Shown: positions 49,260 through 58,305 of the stretch, one piece after another
Numbering within the stretch: position 1 is the stretch's first letter
Layout: every line of letters starts with the position of its first letter
Assembly (NCBI GenBank): GCA_000230955.3
Contig: CP007060.1
Coordinates: 1,488,001-1,552,000 of the forward strand
Direction: 5' to 3'
Length of the DNA stretch: 64,000 bases
From: Halobacterium sp. DL1
Lineage (GTDB): Archaea > Halobacteriota > Halobacteria > Halobacteriales > Halobacteriaceae
The notes under the pieces: model-generated
The model's input: the letters and a program-made list of their open reading frames with translations, nothing else
Told to the model about the DNA's origin: nothing
The model's database searches: none
Program-made: the position numbers and the translations under genes

Positions 49260-50528
49260 GTGCTGTCTGACGTGGTCACGGTCCTCGCAGTCGTCGGCAT
49301 CATTGTCGCGGCGTTCGTCGGATTCAACATCGGTGGCTCCTCGACGGGCGTCGCGTTCGGGCCGGCGGTCGGTAGCAAACTCGTGCGGAAAGCGACCGCG
49401 GCGGGACTGTTCAGTGTGTTCGCGCTGGTCGGCGCGTGGACCATCGGACGGAACGTCATCGCGACAATGAGCGACGGCATCGTGCCCGCCGCGCAGTTCT
49501 CGCCCGCGGCGGGCGTCGGCGTCCTCTTCTTCACGGGCTTCTCACTGCTCATCTCGAACATCTACGGGGTGCCCGCCTCGACGTCGATGACCGCCGTCGG
49601 CGCCATCGTCGGTCTCGGGCTGGCAACGGGGTCGCTGAACGAGGCGCTGATGTTCACCATCGTCTCGGCGTGGATTGTCGCGCCGCTCGTCGGCTTCGCC
49701 ATCGGCGCCGTCATCGGGCGGTACGTCTACCCGCAACTGGACGCGCGGCTGTCGTTCACGCGCCTCCAGCGGGAGTTGATACAGGTCGACCGGTCGGGGT
49801 CCCTCCCGAGACCACGGCTCAACCAGAACGCGTCGCCCCGCGACCTCGTGGCGTCGTTCCTCGTGCTCGGCATCGCCTGCTACATGGGGTTCAGCGCCGG
49901 CGCCTCGAACGCCGCGAACGCCGTCGCGCCGCTCGTCGGCAACGGGACCGTCGACACCAGCCAGGGCGTCCTGCTCGCCGTCGCGGCGATAAGCCTCGGC
50001 GGGTTCACCATCGCGCGCCGCACGCTCGCGACGGTCGGGGACGGCATCACCGACCTCCCAATCCTCGCCGCGCTCGTCGTCTCGACGGTCGGCGCGACCA
50101 TCATCACCGTCCTCTCGTACTTCGGCATCCCGGCCAGCCTCGCGGTGAGCACGACGTGTTGCATCATCGGCCTCGGGTGGGGGCGGGCGAGTCGCGCCGT
50201 CACGCTCGCCGAACTCGCCACGCCCTCCGTCGAATCGGACCCCGGACCGGGGCTCTCGACGGGCGCGCTGGCGGCGCCGTCCGTGGACGCGGACGACGGT
50301 GCTGGCGGGACGACCGTGGGCGACTTGGCGAGCGAGGAGCGTATCGAACCGGAGACGCCCACCGAGGAGACACCGTCCGTCCCGCCCATCGGCGAGGAGG
50401 ACATCGAGGAGCTGACCGCGGAGGACCTCTTCGACCCCGCGGCGACCACCAGAATCGTGTTCCTCTGGGTCGCGACACCGGCGCTCTCGGTCGTCGGCTC
50501 CTACGTGCTGTTCGCGTTCCTGCTGTGA
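49260..50528 (+). CDS. PiT-family inorganic anion (phosphate) transporter
   Basis: The 422-aa protein has the PiT repeats with about ten to eleven helices: FNIGGSSTGVAFGPAVGSKL in the first and CYMGFSAGASNAANAVAPLVGNG in the second. Repeat 2 keeps the Asn-rich signature (GASNAANA), whereas repeat 1 has GSS instead of GAND. A long acidic loop (about 320-385) precedes the last helix. It is a paralogue of 21943-23043; phosphate is the best guess. The GTG at 49260 is chosen as start, with GTG 49272 as an alternative. The next gene is Usp. Confidence 0.87.
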   Translation: MLSDVVTVLAVVGIIVAAFVGFNIGGSSTGVAFGPAVGSKLVRKATAAGLFSVFALVGAWTIGRNVIATMSDGIVPAAQFSPAAGVGVLFFTGFSLLISNIYGVPASTSMTAVGAIVGLGLATGSLNEALMFTIVSAWIVAPLVGFAIGAVIGRYVYPQLDARLSFTRLQRELIQVDRSGSLPRPRLNQNASPRDLVASFLVLGIACYMGFSAGASNAANAVAPLVGNGTVDTSQGVLLAVAAISLGGFTIARRTLATVGDGITDLPILAALVVSTVGATIITVLSYFGIPASLAVSTTCCIIGLGWGRASRAVTLAELATPSVESDPGPGLSTGALAAPSVDADDGAGGTTVGDLASEERIEPETPTEETPSVPPIGEEDIEELTAEDLFDPAATTRIVFLWVATPALSVVGSYVLFAFLL

Positions 50529-50565
50529 GTGAGAGCCCTGGGGACCGTCGCTCCCGCCACCTACG

Positions 50566-50571
50566 TTTATG
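50566..50571 (+). promoter_or_regulatory. TATA box of the Usp gene
   Basis: TTTATG is centred 27 bp before ATG 50595. Confidence 0.5.
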
Positions 50572-50594
50572 CGGTAATCGCCCGTTGTTCCCGT

Positions 50595-51014
50595 ATGGTT
50601 TCACGCGTTCTCGTGCCGATGGACGGCTCCGAGATGGCCGAACACGCCCTCGAATACGCTCTGGACGTGTTCCCCGACGCCGAAATAACCGTCCTCACCG
50701 TGGTCGGGGAGCCGTCGGCGTTCTGGGCTAAGGCGACAGCGCTCGCGCTCGAGGACGACATCGCGGGGGCTGCCGAGGAGCGGGCGGCACCGGTCCGCGA
50801 GCGCGCCCGCGAAATCGCCGCCGACCACGACACCGAAATCGAGACTGACGTCCGAGTCGGTCACCCGAGTCGTGCGATCCTCGACGTGGCTCCCGAGTTC
50901 GAAACGGTCGTCGTCGGCAGCCACGGCGGCTCCGTCGCGGACCGCCTGCTCGTCGGCAACGTCGCGGAGACCATCTTCCGACGGTCGCCGGTTCCGGTCG
51001 TCGTCGTCCGCTGA
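50595..51014 (+). CDS. Universal stress protein (UspA family)
   Basis: The 139-aa single-domain Usp begins MVSRVLVPMDGSEMAEHALEYAL and has the ATP-binding motif VVVGSHGGSVADRLLVGNVAETIFRRSPVPVVVV (G-2x-G-9x-G(S/T)-like). It is likely a nucleotide-binding stress or regulatory protein. It lies 66 bp after the PiT transporter with its own TATA box; many haloarchaeal transporters are paired with a Usp, so a regulatory link to the permease is an inference. Confidence 0.93.
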   Translation: MVSRVLVPMDGSEMAEHALEYALDVFPDAEITVLTVVGEPSAFWAKATALALEDDIAGAAEERAAPVRERAREIAADHDTEIETDVRVGHPSRAILDVAPEFETVVVGSHGGSVADRLLVGNVAETIFRRSPVPVVVVR

Positions 51015-51064
51015 CCGATACACCTCCCCAGTCGTTCACCCCCCGTCGGCGGCCGTCGATACGC

Positions 51065-51070
51065 TTTTTC
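51065..51070 (+). promoter_or_regulatory. TATA-like box of surE
   Basis: TTTTTC is centred about 27 bp before ATG 51094. Confidence 0.4.
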
Positions 51071-51093
51071 ACCGGGGCGCCGACGTTCGCCCA

Positions 51094-51867
51094 ATGGCAG
51101 ACAGTCCGGAAATCCTCGTCACCAACGACGACGGCATCGACGCGCCCGGCATCCGCGCGCTCGCCGAGGGCCTGCGCGACGTCGGCAACGTAACCGTCGT
51201 CGCGCCCGCGGACAACCAGAGTGCGACGGGGCGAGCGATGTCCCGCGAGGTCACCGTCGACGAGCACGAACTCGGCTACGCCATCGGCGGCACGCCGTCG
51301 GACTGCGTCGTCGCGGGCCTCGAGGCGATCGGGCCGTACCCCGACCTCGTCGTCTCCGGCGTCAACGAGGGCGCGAACCTCGGGATGTACGTGCTCGGGC
51401 GCTCGGGGACCGTCAGCGCCGCTGTCGAGGCGGCGTTCTTCGGCGTTCCAGCCATCGCCACGTCGCTGTTCCTCACGAGCGAGGACTTCGGCTCCGAGAC
51501 CCACCCCGAGGACTACGAGACTGCGGTCGAGGCGACAGTGTACCTCGCGGAGCAGACCCTCGAGACAGACGTCTTCGAGCAGGCCGACTACCTGAACGTG
51601 AACGCACCCCACCCCGGCGTCGAACCCTCGGGCGAGATGAAAGTGACGCGGCCGTCCCACGGCTACGACATGACCGCCGAGCGGAACGGCGAGACAGTCG
51701 TCCTGAAGGACCGCATGTGGGACCTGATGGACTCCGGGGAGATCCCGGACCCCGCGGGCACCGACCGCCGCGCCGTCGTCGACGGCCACGTCTCCGTCTC
51801 CCCGCTCACCGCCCCGCACACCACCGAACACCACGAGGCGCTCGACGGCCTCGCCGACGCCTACTGA
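51094..51867 (+). CDS. surE: 5'/3'-nucleotidase SurE
   Basis: The 257-aa enzyme has the SurE motif ILVTNDDGIDAPGIRALA with the metal-binding DD, then VVAPADNQSATGRAMS, and LVVSGVNEGANLG. It hydrolyses nucleoside monophosphates, dependent on a divalent metal. The ORF start at ATG 51094 gives MADSPEILVTNDDG, the standard beginning. It converges with a NUDIX gene (3 bp between). Confidence 0.96.
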   Translation: MADSPEILVTNDDGIDAPGIRALAEGLRDVGNVTVVAPADNQSATGRAMSREVTVDEHELGYAIGGTPSDCVVAGLEAIGPYPDLVVSGVNEGANLGMYVLGRSGTVSAAVEAAFFGVPAIATSLFLTSEDFGSETHPEDYETAVEATVYLAEQTLETDVFEQADYLNVNAPHPGVEPSGEMKVTRPSHGYDMTAERNGETVVLKDRMWDLMDSGEIPDPAGTDRRAVVDGHVSVSPLTAPHTTEHHEALDGLADAY

Positions 51868-51870
51868 CGG

Positions 51871-52368
51871 TCAGTCGAGTCGGCAGTCCCGGAGCAACGC
51901 CTCGGCGTCCACGAACTGCTCGGTGTCCGCGGGTGGCTCGCTGAACCACGCGGTGGCCGCTATCTCGTCGTCGTGCTCGCCGAGGTCGTCGCCGAACTCG
52001 GTCTGGTCGGTGCGCGCCGCGAACGCCACGAACCAGCCCCGCACGCTTTCCTCGCCAGCGCGGAACACCTGCTCCTCGACGCGTACCGGCCGGCGGATGT
52101 CCGCATCGAGACCGGTCTCCTCACGGACTTCCCGCGCTGCGGCCTCCGCGAACGACTCGCCGGCCTCCACGCCTCCACCGGGCAGCACCCAGCCATCGCT
52201 CCACTCGGTCTCCACGAACGCCGCCTCCCCGCGCGGGTTCCAGACGACCGCGCCCGCCGCCGTCCAGCCATCGGCGGTCGGGTCGAGGTCCTCGGGCGCC
52301 ACGTCGAACTCGCGGACCGCGTGGGTCGAGTCTGACTCGGCGATGAGGGAAGCGACGGCACTGTGCAT
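51871..52368 (-). CDS. NUDIX hydrolase
   Basis: The 165-aa protein has a fully canonical Nudix box, LPGGGVEAGESFAEAAAREVREETGLD, near residues 62-88. Before it comes GAVVWNPRGEAAFVETEWSDGWV. The hydrolysed nucleotide derivative is unknown; the Arg-rich RVEEQVFRAGEESVRGWFVAFA segment resembles ADP-ribose pyrophosphatase-like members. It starts at ATG 52368 and ends 3 bp from the surE stop. Confidence 0.92.
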   Translation of the reverse strand: MHSAVASLIAESDSTHAVREFDVAPEDLDPTADGWTAAGAVVWNPRGEAAFVETEWSDGWVLPGGGVEAGESFAEAAAREVREETGLDADIRRPVRVEEQVFRAGEESVRGWFVAFAARTDQTEFGDDLGEHDDEIAATAWFSEPPADTEQFVDAEALLRDCRLD

Positions 52369-52531
52369 ACCTCGTCACTGGCGACGCGGGCGAAAAAACC
52401 AGCGGTGGTCTCTCCGCAACGGGTGGCCTCTATCTAGTGACTATCTGTACCGATTCTGGGTCGTACAGCGCCAGCATCCTGCTGTCCCCGTACTTATACT
52501 CAGAAAGCGTACCTGTTTTTGGTGTAACATT

Positions 52532-52981
52532 ATGGCTACCGACGCTGCTGACGCGGTCGACGACGCGAGACACGAGGACGACTACCGAACAGAACTGGGA
52601 GAATCCGAAACCGGCCTCGACGAGAACGTCGCCGGCGCGCTCTCCTACCTCCTCGGCGCACTCACCGGGATACTCTTCGTCGCGATAGAGCGCGACAACG
52701 AGTTCGTCCGGTTCCACGCCGCCCAGAGCATCGTCGTGTTCGGAGGTCTCCTCCTGGTCAGTGTCGGTGTGAGCGTCCTCAGTACGGTTCTCACGACTGG
52801 AGCCCTCGGTGGCGGTGCGGGGGCCCTCGTCTTCGGCCTGCTCTCGCTGTTCCTCTCCCTGTTGTGGTTCGGCGTCTTCCTCGCAGGGTTCGTCCTCTGG
52901 CTCTACCTCATGGTCCGCGCGTACAGTGGGGAGACGCCACGAGTCCCTGTCGCCGCGGGCATCGCGGACCGCCTCGTCTGA
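52532..52981 (+). CDS. DUF4870-type membrane protein
   Basis: The 149-aa protein has an acidic N-terminus (MATDAADAVDDARHEDDYRTELGESET), then LDENVAGALSYLLGALTGILFVAIERDNEFVRFHAAQSIVVFG, the DUF4870/Tic20-like pattern with four helices in total, ending in SGETPRVPVAAGIADRLV. It is an integral membrane protein of unknown function, conserved in haloarchaea and bacteria. The 5' flank is moderately AT-rich and may hold its promoter. Confidence 0.85.
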   Translation: MATDAADAVDDARHEDDYRTELGESETGLDENVAGALSYLLGALTGILFVAIERDNEFVRFHAAQSIVVFGGLLLVSVGVSVLSTVLTTGALGGGAGALVFGLLSLFLSLLWFGVFLAGFVLWLYLMVRAYSGETPRVPVAAGIADRLV

Positions 52982-53044
52982 ACGGGCCCACCTGGGGCCT
53001 TCCACCAGACACAAAGCACTCGACACAGAACTCTTCTCCGAACG

Positions 53045-53725
53045 ATGAATCCGACTGTCGTCGAGATGCTGGAACGCAACGCCGAACACGCGGCCTCCTT
53101 CCACGACCGGTTCGACGGCGTCCAGGACGCACAGCACCCGGAAGCGGTCACTGTCTCCTGCTCGGACTCCCGGGTCCTCCAGGACCACGTCTGGGGGAAC
53201 GACGAACCCGGCCACCTCTTCACGTGCAGCAACATCGGGAACCGCGTCGTCCAGCGGACGGACGACGGGACCGTCGTCTCTGGGGACGTGCTCTACCCGC
53301 TCGAACACACGGGGACGGACACCGCCGTCGTCGTCGGCCACACTGGCTGTGGCGCAGTCACGGCGACGTACGACCACCTGACCGACGGGCTCTCGGAGCC
53401 GCCGGGCATCGAGCACTGCATCGAACTGCTGGCGCCTCACCTCGAGGACGGCGTCGAACTGCTCCCGCCGGACCTGGACCGCGAGGAAGCCATCAACCAC
53501 TTGGTGGAGTACAACGTCGACCGGCAGGTCGACGCGCTACTGGACAGCGACGACGTCCCGGAAGCCACCGACATCGTCGGCGTCGTCTACGACTTCCACG
53601 ACGCCTACGGCGGGCGGCGCGGCGAGGTCCACGTCGTCAACGTGGACGGTGAGACCGACGTGGAGAAGCTGCAAGACGCGCACTCAGACGTCGAGTCGCG
53701 GGTTGCGAGGCGCTGGGAGTACTGA
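53045..53725 (+). CDS. Beta-type carbonic anhydrase
   Basis: The 226-aa enzyme has the zinc ligand and dyad of beta-CAs: Cys 39 with Asp 41 and Arg 43 in VSCSDSRV, and His 99/Cys 102 in VGHTGCGA. It interconverts CO2 and bicarbonate. The middle insert LTDGLSEPPGIEHCIELLAPHLEDGVELLPPD is a haloarchaeal variation. It precedes the GGGP synthase gene by 82 bp. Confidence 0.92.
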   Translation: MNPTVVEMLERNAEHAASFHDRFDGVQDAQHPEAVTVSCSDSRVLQDHVWGNDEPGHLFTCSNIGNRVVQRTDDGTVVSGDVLYPLEHTGTDTAVVVGHTGCGAVTATYDHLTDGLSEPPGIEHCIELLAPHLEDGVELLPPDLDREEAINHLVEYNVDRQVDALLDSDDVPEATDIVGVVYDFHDAYGGRRGEVHVVNVDGETDVEKLQDAHSDVESRVARRWEY

Positions 53726-53807
53726 CAGAGCGCTCGCTCGAGTCGCCGCACGGTGATAGCCCCACCGTTCCGGAGGAATCATAACCCAATATCTCGACTC
53801 CGACACC

Positions 53808-54569
53808 ATGTCCATCGACTGGAGCGACATCACGCACGTCACGAAGGTGGACCCAGCGGAGGACCTGCCGACGAACCTCGACATCCTGGACCACACCGAC
53901 CTCGTCATTGTCGGCGGCTCCGACGGCGTCACGGAGGCCAACTCCCTCGACGCCATCGAGCGGATTCGCCGAGCGCTCCCCGACCTGCCGGTGTTTCAGG
54001 AACCGTACAGTTCGGGCCACGTCTCCTCGGAGACCATCGACGCCGTGGACTACCTCTCGATTCCGGCGGTGTACAACGGCGACCGCGACAACTTCGTCGC
54101 CAAGCACGTCGAGTTCTTCACCGAGATCGCGGCGAAACCCCAGGAGACCCTCGGCGCCGGCCTCCCGGTCGTCGGCGAGGTCATCGCGTCGAAGGGCCGG
54201 GACGCCGTCGCACAGCTCTCCGAGAAGATTCTGCCCGAGGGCTACATCGTGCAGAATCTCGACTCGAAGGCCGCAACGGAGTCCGGCGTCGACGAGGCGT
54301 ACACCACGGACCAGGTCGCCGGCGCGGCGCTCGCCACAGAGTCGTTCTACGACTTCCCCATCTTCTACGTCGAGTACTCCGGCACCTACGGCGGGCCCGA
54401 GGACGTCGAGGCGGCGGCGAACTATCTAGACGACACCGTACTGTTCTACGGCGGCGGTATCGAGACCCACGAACAGACCGAGGAGATTCTGGACGCCGGC
54501 GCCGACGCCGTCGTCGTCGGCGACTGTTTCCACGACGACCCCGAGCAGTTCCTTGAGACCCTCCCCTGA
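53808..54569 (+). CDS. Geranylgeranylglyceryl phosphate synthase
   Basis: The 253-aa enzyme begins WSDITHVTKVDPAEDLP and shows VIVGGSDGVTEANSLDAIERIR, VFQEPYSSGHVS, DYLSIPAVYNGDRDNFVAKHVEF and FYVEYSGTYGGPEDVEAAANYLDDTVLFYGGGIET. It makes the first ether bond of archaeal lipids from glycerol-1-phosphate and geranylgeranyl diphosphate. It is the archaeal GGGPS (PcrB-like) family. It may be read through to the following membrane protein. Confidence 0.95.
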   Translation: MSIDWSDITHVTKVDPAEDLPTNLDILDHTDLVIVGGSDGVTEANSLDAIERIRRALPDLPVFQEPYSSGHVSSETIDAVDYLSIPAVYNGDRDNFVAKHVEFFTEIAAKPQETLGAGLPVVGEVIASKGRDAVAQLSEKILPEGYIVQNLDSKAATESGVDEAYTTDQVAGAALATESFYDFPIFYVEYSGTYGGPEDVEAAANYLDDTVLFYGGGIETHEQTEEILDAGADAVVVGDCFHDDPEQFLETLP

Positions 54570-54617
54570 GCGCTCGGGCCCAACACACTTTTGCTCGGCA
54601 CAGCCGAATTTTACGTG

Positions 54618-55379
54618 ATGACCTCGCCAGTCGCCGGTGTCCTCCTCGCCGGCGGACTGGCGGCCGCCCACTTCTTCGCCGGGAAGCTCCGGTTTCTCCG
54701 GTCTGTTCCCCGTAGTCGGACGCTCTCCGTCGCGGGCGGCGTCTCCGTCGCGTACGTGTTCGTCCACCTGCTCCCCGAGATAACGGAACACCAGGCAGAA
54801 CTCGCGGAGCACGCCCGGGCGATGAACGTCCCCGGCCTCGCGGCCACCGAGCGAGCGCTCTTCCTGGTCGCTCTCGCGGGGTTCGCCGTCTTCTACGGCC
54901 TCGAACGGCTAGCCGTCAAGTCCCACGCGGAGACCGGCACCGACGACGTCGAGGGGAAGGCGGAGACGGAGACGACAGAGCCGGTGTTCTGGATCCACAT
55001 CGCCTCGTTCGCGGCGTACAACGCGCTCATCGGCTACCTCCTGTTGCACAGAGAGGAAGCGGGCACGGTCAGCCTGCTGCTGTACTTCACGGCGATGGCG
55101 CTGCACTTCGTCGTGAACGACTACGGCCTCCGCGAACACCACAAAACAGCGTACTCCCACTACGGCCGGTGGATTCTCTCCGCCGCCGTCTTCTTCGGAT
55201 TGTTCGCCGGCTTCCTCGTCGACGTCCCGGCGGTCGTGTTGAGCCTCATGCTCGCGTTCCTCGCCGGCGGCGTCGTGCTCAACGTCATCAAGGAGGAACT
55301 CCCGGAGAAGCGCGAGAGCCGGTTCTGGGCGTTTCTCGCTGGGACGGCGAGTTACACAGTCGTACTGTTGCTCGTGTGA
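54618..55379 (+). CDS. Polytopic membrane protein with ZIP-like pattern
   Basis: The 253-aa protein has about seven helices. Segments such as GGVSVAYVFVHLLPEITEHQ and LAFLAGGVVLNVIKEELPEKRES resemble the metal-binding turns (HLLPE, KEELP) of ZIP metal transporters, and the loop between helices is acidic. It keeps His, Glu and Pro in the right context, but the family cannot be named firmly. ATG 54618 is preferred to the TTG at 54591. It lies 48 bp after GGGPS. Confidence 0.65.
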   Translation: MTSPVAGVLLAGGLAAAHFFAGKLRFLRSVPRSRTLSVAGGVSVAYVFVHLLPEITEHQAELAEHARAMNVPGLAATERALFLVALAGFAVFYGLERLAVKSHAETGTDDVEGKAETETTEPVFWIHIASFAAYNALIGYLLLHREEAGTVSLLLYFTAMALHFVVNDYGLREHHKTAYSHYGRWILSAAVFFGLFAGFLVDVPAVVLSLMLAFLAGGVVLNVIKEELPEKRESRFWAFLAGTASYTVVLLLV

Positions 55380-55419
55380 GCGGAGACGTCTGCCGCTTCG
55401 CGGGAGTGAGTCGAACTGT

Positions 55420-56216
55420 TCACAGCGACTCGACGAACTCGCTCAGCACCTGGTTGAACCGTGCTGGTTGCTCGAGCGTGATGCAGTGGCCACTCTCCTC
55501 GAACAGTTCGAACTGGGCGTCCGGAATTAGTTCCGCGGCGTACTCGACGGAAGCGACAGTCCGCCACTTCTCGTCGGCGCCCGCACAGACCAGCGTCGGG
55601 ACGTCGATATCGGGGAGCACGTCCCGGTAATCCCGGAGCAGTTCGAGTAGCAACGCGCTCTGGACCAGCGGTGGCGTCCGGGAGTCCTCGTCGAACATCG
55701 TGGTTCGTAGCTCCCGGGACGGTGGGTCTTTGACCAGTTCCGTGATGCTCCGTTGAGTGAGGCCGACGGGGTCAGTCTGGATGGCGACGAGGGCGTCTCT
55801 GAGGTCCTCAACGGTGTAACTCCCGTGGTCGTAGTCCTCGCGTTTCAACGGCGACGGTTCCATGTCGACGTCGACGAGCGCCCGTGTCCGGTCGGTGCCG
55901 AACTGGTCGACGTACTCCCACGAGACGATCGCCCCCATCGACCACCCGACCAGAACGACGTCACGGAGGTCGAGTGAATCCAGGAACGTGTGGAGGTCCA
56001 GTGCGTACTGAGGGAGAGTGTGCCCCAACTCCGTTTTCTCCGACCGGCCCTGTCCCCTGAAGTCGAAGGCCAGCGCCCGGTACTCGTCCGACAGCGCCGT
56101 CAGCTGGGGTTCGAAGTACCGGAGTCCCGCCGCCCCCCGTGGAGGAAGACGATTGGTTTCCCCTCCCCGTGGTCCTCGTAGTAGAGGTCCGCGCCGTTGC
56201 ACTGTACGACTGGCAT
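55420..56216 (-). pseudogene. Alpha/beta hydrolase with frameshift in a C6 tract
   Basis: The N-terminal frame from ATG 56216 reads MPVVQCNGADLYYEDHGEGK PIVFLHGG, a classical start with the oxyanion HG. The rest reads in another frame as AAGLRYFEPQLTALS and has the nucleophile GWSMGA, the His of ESGHCITLEQP, and FDFRGQGRS. The switch falls in the plus-strand run CCCCCC at 56133-56138; one extra G on the coding strand would restore HGGAAGLRYF. The family is esterase/hydrolase of unknown substrate. The frameshift may be a sequencing error in the homopolymer. Confidence 0.7.
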
Positions 56217-56394
56217 ATCTGCACATTCGCGCTGGCGGACGATAACGATGATGCGGAGAGCACCGACCGCTAGTGGAGGTGTCGGAACGCGTGATTCCGT
56301 GTGCTATTATCGCTCGCTCCGCTGGACCTGCCCGGTCACGTGTCGTCCGCAGCGGAAGAAAATCCGTCTTTGGTCACCCAGCGAACGACATTTT

Positions 56395-56420
56395 TTAGAC
56401 TCATCTAACTTCTTAGTTAG
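56395..56420. promoter_or_regulatory. DtxR/SirR-like dyads upstream of the metal ABC importer
   Basis: TTAGACTCATCTAA (56395-56408) is an inverted repeat TTAGA-N4-TCTAA, overlapped by CTAAC-N6-GTTAG (56405-56420). DtxR-family metal-dependent repressors bind TTAGG/TTAGA-type dyads, so a SirR-like repressor controlled by Mn or Zn is the likely reader. It lies about 45-70 bp before ATG 56465. Confidence 0.55.
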
Positions 56421-56430
56421 ACCGATAGCA

Positions 56431-56440
56431 TTATCATATT
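56431..56440 (+). promoter_or_regulatory. TATA box of the metal ABC importer operon
   Basis: TTATCATATT is centred 29 bp before ATG 56465, next to the DtxR-like dyads. Confidence 0.55.
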
Positions 56441-56464
56441 CGGGTCGACTACTATCGACTGACA

Positions 56465-57532
56465 ATGACCAACAGGACTCGAGCGAAGACGCCCCCACCC
56501 GTCTCGAGGAGGGACGTCCTCCTCGCCGGGTCGGGCGTCCTCGCCACGGGGCTCGCTGGCTGCCTCGGCGGTCTGGCGAGCGGAACCGACCCCGGAGAAT
56601 CAGGGGACGGGCCCGTCGCCGTCGCATCCTTCTTCAGCTTCTACGACTTCGGCCGGAAGATCGCAGACGGCACGCCGGTCACGGTCCGCAACCTGATTCC
56701 GACCGGACTCCACGGGCACGGCTGGGAGCCGAACGCGAGCATCACGAGGGACATCATCGAGGCCGACGCGTTCGTCCACGTCGGGCCGGAGTTCCAGCCC
56801 TGGGCCGACAGGGCGATACAGACGCTGAAGGACGACGACGTCGATACGCAACTCATCAACGTCCGCGAGAACGTCGAACTCGTCGACCTCGCCGCCAGTC
56901 TCGACCCCGACGAGGAGGGCGTCGGCGACGGCCGCGGGAAGGACCCCCACTTCTGGCTCGACCCCACCCGCGCGAAGCAGTCTGTCGACAACATCACCGA
57001 GGGGTTCGTCGAACTCGCGCCGGACCACGAGTCGACGTTCCGGGAGAACGCCGCGGCGTACAAGCGCGACGTTCTCGACCGCATCGACCGCGACTACCGG
57101 GCCATCTTCGACGCCGCCGACCGCGACGTCGTCCAGTTGGCCGCGCACAACGCGTTTCAGTACATCGGTGCCAGGTACGGCGTCAGGATGCGTCCGCTCG
57201 TCGTGAACCTCGCCGCCAGCGGTGATGTCAAACCCTCCGACATCACCGAGGCCAAGCGCGTCATCGACGAGAACGGCATCGAGTACATCGGCGCCGGCGT
57301 CTTCGAGACCCGGAAACCCGCCGAGCAACTCGTCGCCGAGACGTCGGTCGAAGCCTACTACCCCGTCACCCCCTACGCCGGCGTCCGTGAGGAGTGGGTC
57401 GAGGAGGACTGGGGGTACGAGGAAATCGCCTACAACATCAACATGCCCACCTTCGAGGTCGTTCTCGGGAACAAACCGCCCGAGGAGGCCGGCTACGACG
57501 GGTGGAACGAGGAGTGGAGGAACTTCGAATGA
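56465..57532 (+). CDS. Metal-binding lipoprotein of a Zn/Mn ABC importer (ZnuA-like)
   Basis: The 355-aa protein has a Tat-type lipoprotein signal: RR at 15-16, lipobox LAGC with Cys 33. ZnuA/TroA-type ligands occur in LHGHGWEPN (His pair), DPHFWLDP (His), and AAHNAFQYIGARYG (His). It collects zinc or manganese for import. Its stop overlaps the ATPase start (ATGA, 57529-57532), and the permease gene follows likewise, so all three are coupled. A DtxR-like dyad lies upstream. Confidence 0.9.
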   Translation: MTNRTRAKTPPPVSRRDVLLAGSGVLATGLAGCLGGLASGTDPGESGDGPVAVASFFSFYDFGRKIADGTPVTVRNLIPTGLHGHGWEPNASITRDIIEADAFVHVGPEFQPWADRAIQTLKDDDVDTQLINVRENVELVDLAASLDPDEEGVGDGRGKDPHFWLDPTRAKQSVDNITEGFVELAPDHESTFRENAAAYKRDVLDRIDRDYRAIFDAADRDVVQLAAHNAFQYIGARYGVRMRPLVVNLAASGDVKPSDITEAKRVIDENGIEYIGAGVFETRKPAEQLVAETSVEAYYPVTPYAGVREEWVEEDWGYEEIAYNINMPTFEVVLGNKPPEEAGYDGWNEEWRNFE

Positions 57533-58305
57533 GTTCCCAGACCGGAACTGCTCAACAGATGGCAGAGGACGCGCCCGTCGTCGAACTGGCTGGCGTCGAC
57601 TTCGGCTACACCGCGACGCCCGTCGTCGAAGACATCTCTCTGCAGGTGGACGCCGGCGAGTACGTCGCCATGGTCGGGCCGAACGGGTCGGGCAAGTCCA
57701 CGCTGATGAAGCTAATGCTGGGACTCATCAGACCAGACGACGGCAGCGCTCGCCTGTTCGGCGAACCCGCCCACGCCTTCCAGGACGGGTCGCGCATCGG
57801 CTACGTCGCCCAGCACGCCAGCGCCTCCAAGGAGATGCCCATCACCGTCCGCGAGGTCGTGAAGATGGGGCGGTTCCCCCACGTCGGCTTCGGGTGGCTC
57901 TCTGGCCGCGACTGGGAAATCGTCGACCGGGCGCTGGAGACGGTCGGGATGTCGGCGTTCGCGAACCGCCGCGTGACGCAGCTATCCGGCGGGCAGCGCC
58001 AGCGGGCGTTCATCGCGCGAGCGCTCGCCAGCGAGGCCGACCTCCTCGTCCTCGACGAACCCACCGTCGGGGTCGACGTCGAGTCGGTCGACGCGTTCTA
58101 CGACCTGCTCGAATCGCTCAACGAGGACGGCATCACGATACTGCTCATCGAGCACGACCTGAGCGCGGTCACGAACCACGCCGAGCGCGTCGTCTGCCTC
58201 AACCGCGAGATCTACTTCGACGGACCGACCGACGCGTTCGTCGAGAGCGACGCCCTCGGCCGCGCGTTCGGTACCGCGGCGACACTCATCGGTGATGCTG
58301 CATGA
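57529..58305 (+). CDS. ATP-binding protein of a Zn/Mn ABC importer (ZnuC-like)
   Basis: The 258-aa ATPase has Walker A VGPNGSGKSTLMKLMLG, Q-loop YVAQHASASKEMPITV, signature LSGGQRQRAFIARAL and Walker B LLVLDEPTVGVDVES, with H-loop IEHDLSAV. It belongs to the metal-importer group (MntB/ZnuC). It begins in ATGA overlap with the lipoprotein gene and ends in ATGA overlap with the permease gene. Confidence 0.93.
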   Translation: MSSQTGTAQQMAEDAPVVELAGVDFGYTATPVVEDISLQVDAGEYVAMVGPNGSGKSTLMKLMLGLIRPDDGSARLFGEPAHAFQDGSRIGYVAQHASASKEMPITVREVVKMGRFPHVGFGWLSGRDWEIVDRALETVGMSAFANRRVTQLSGGQRQRAFIARALASEADLLVLDEPTVGVDVESVDAFYDLLESLNEDGITILLIEHDLSAVTNHAERVVCLNREIYFDGPTDAFVESDALGRAFGTAATLIGDAA

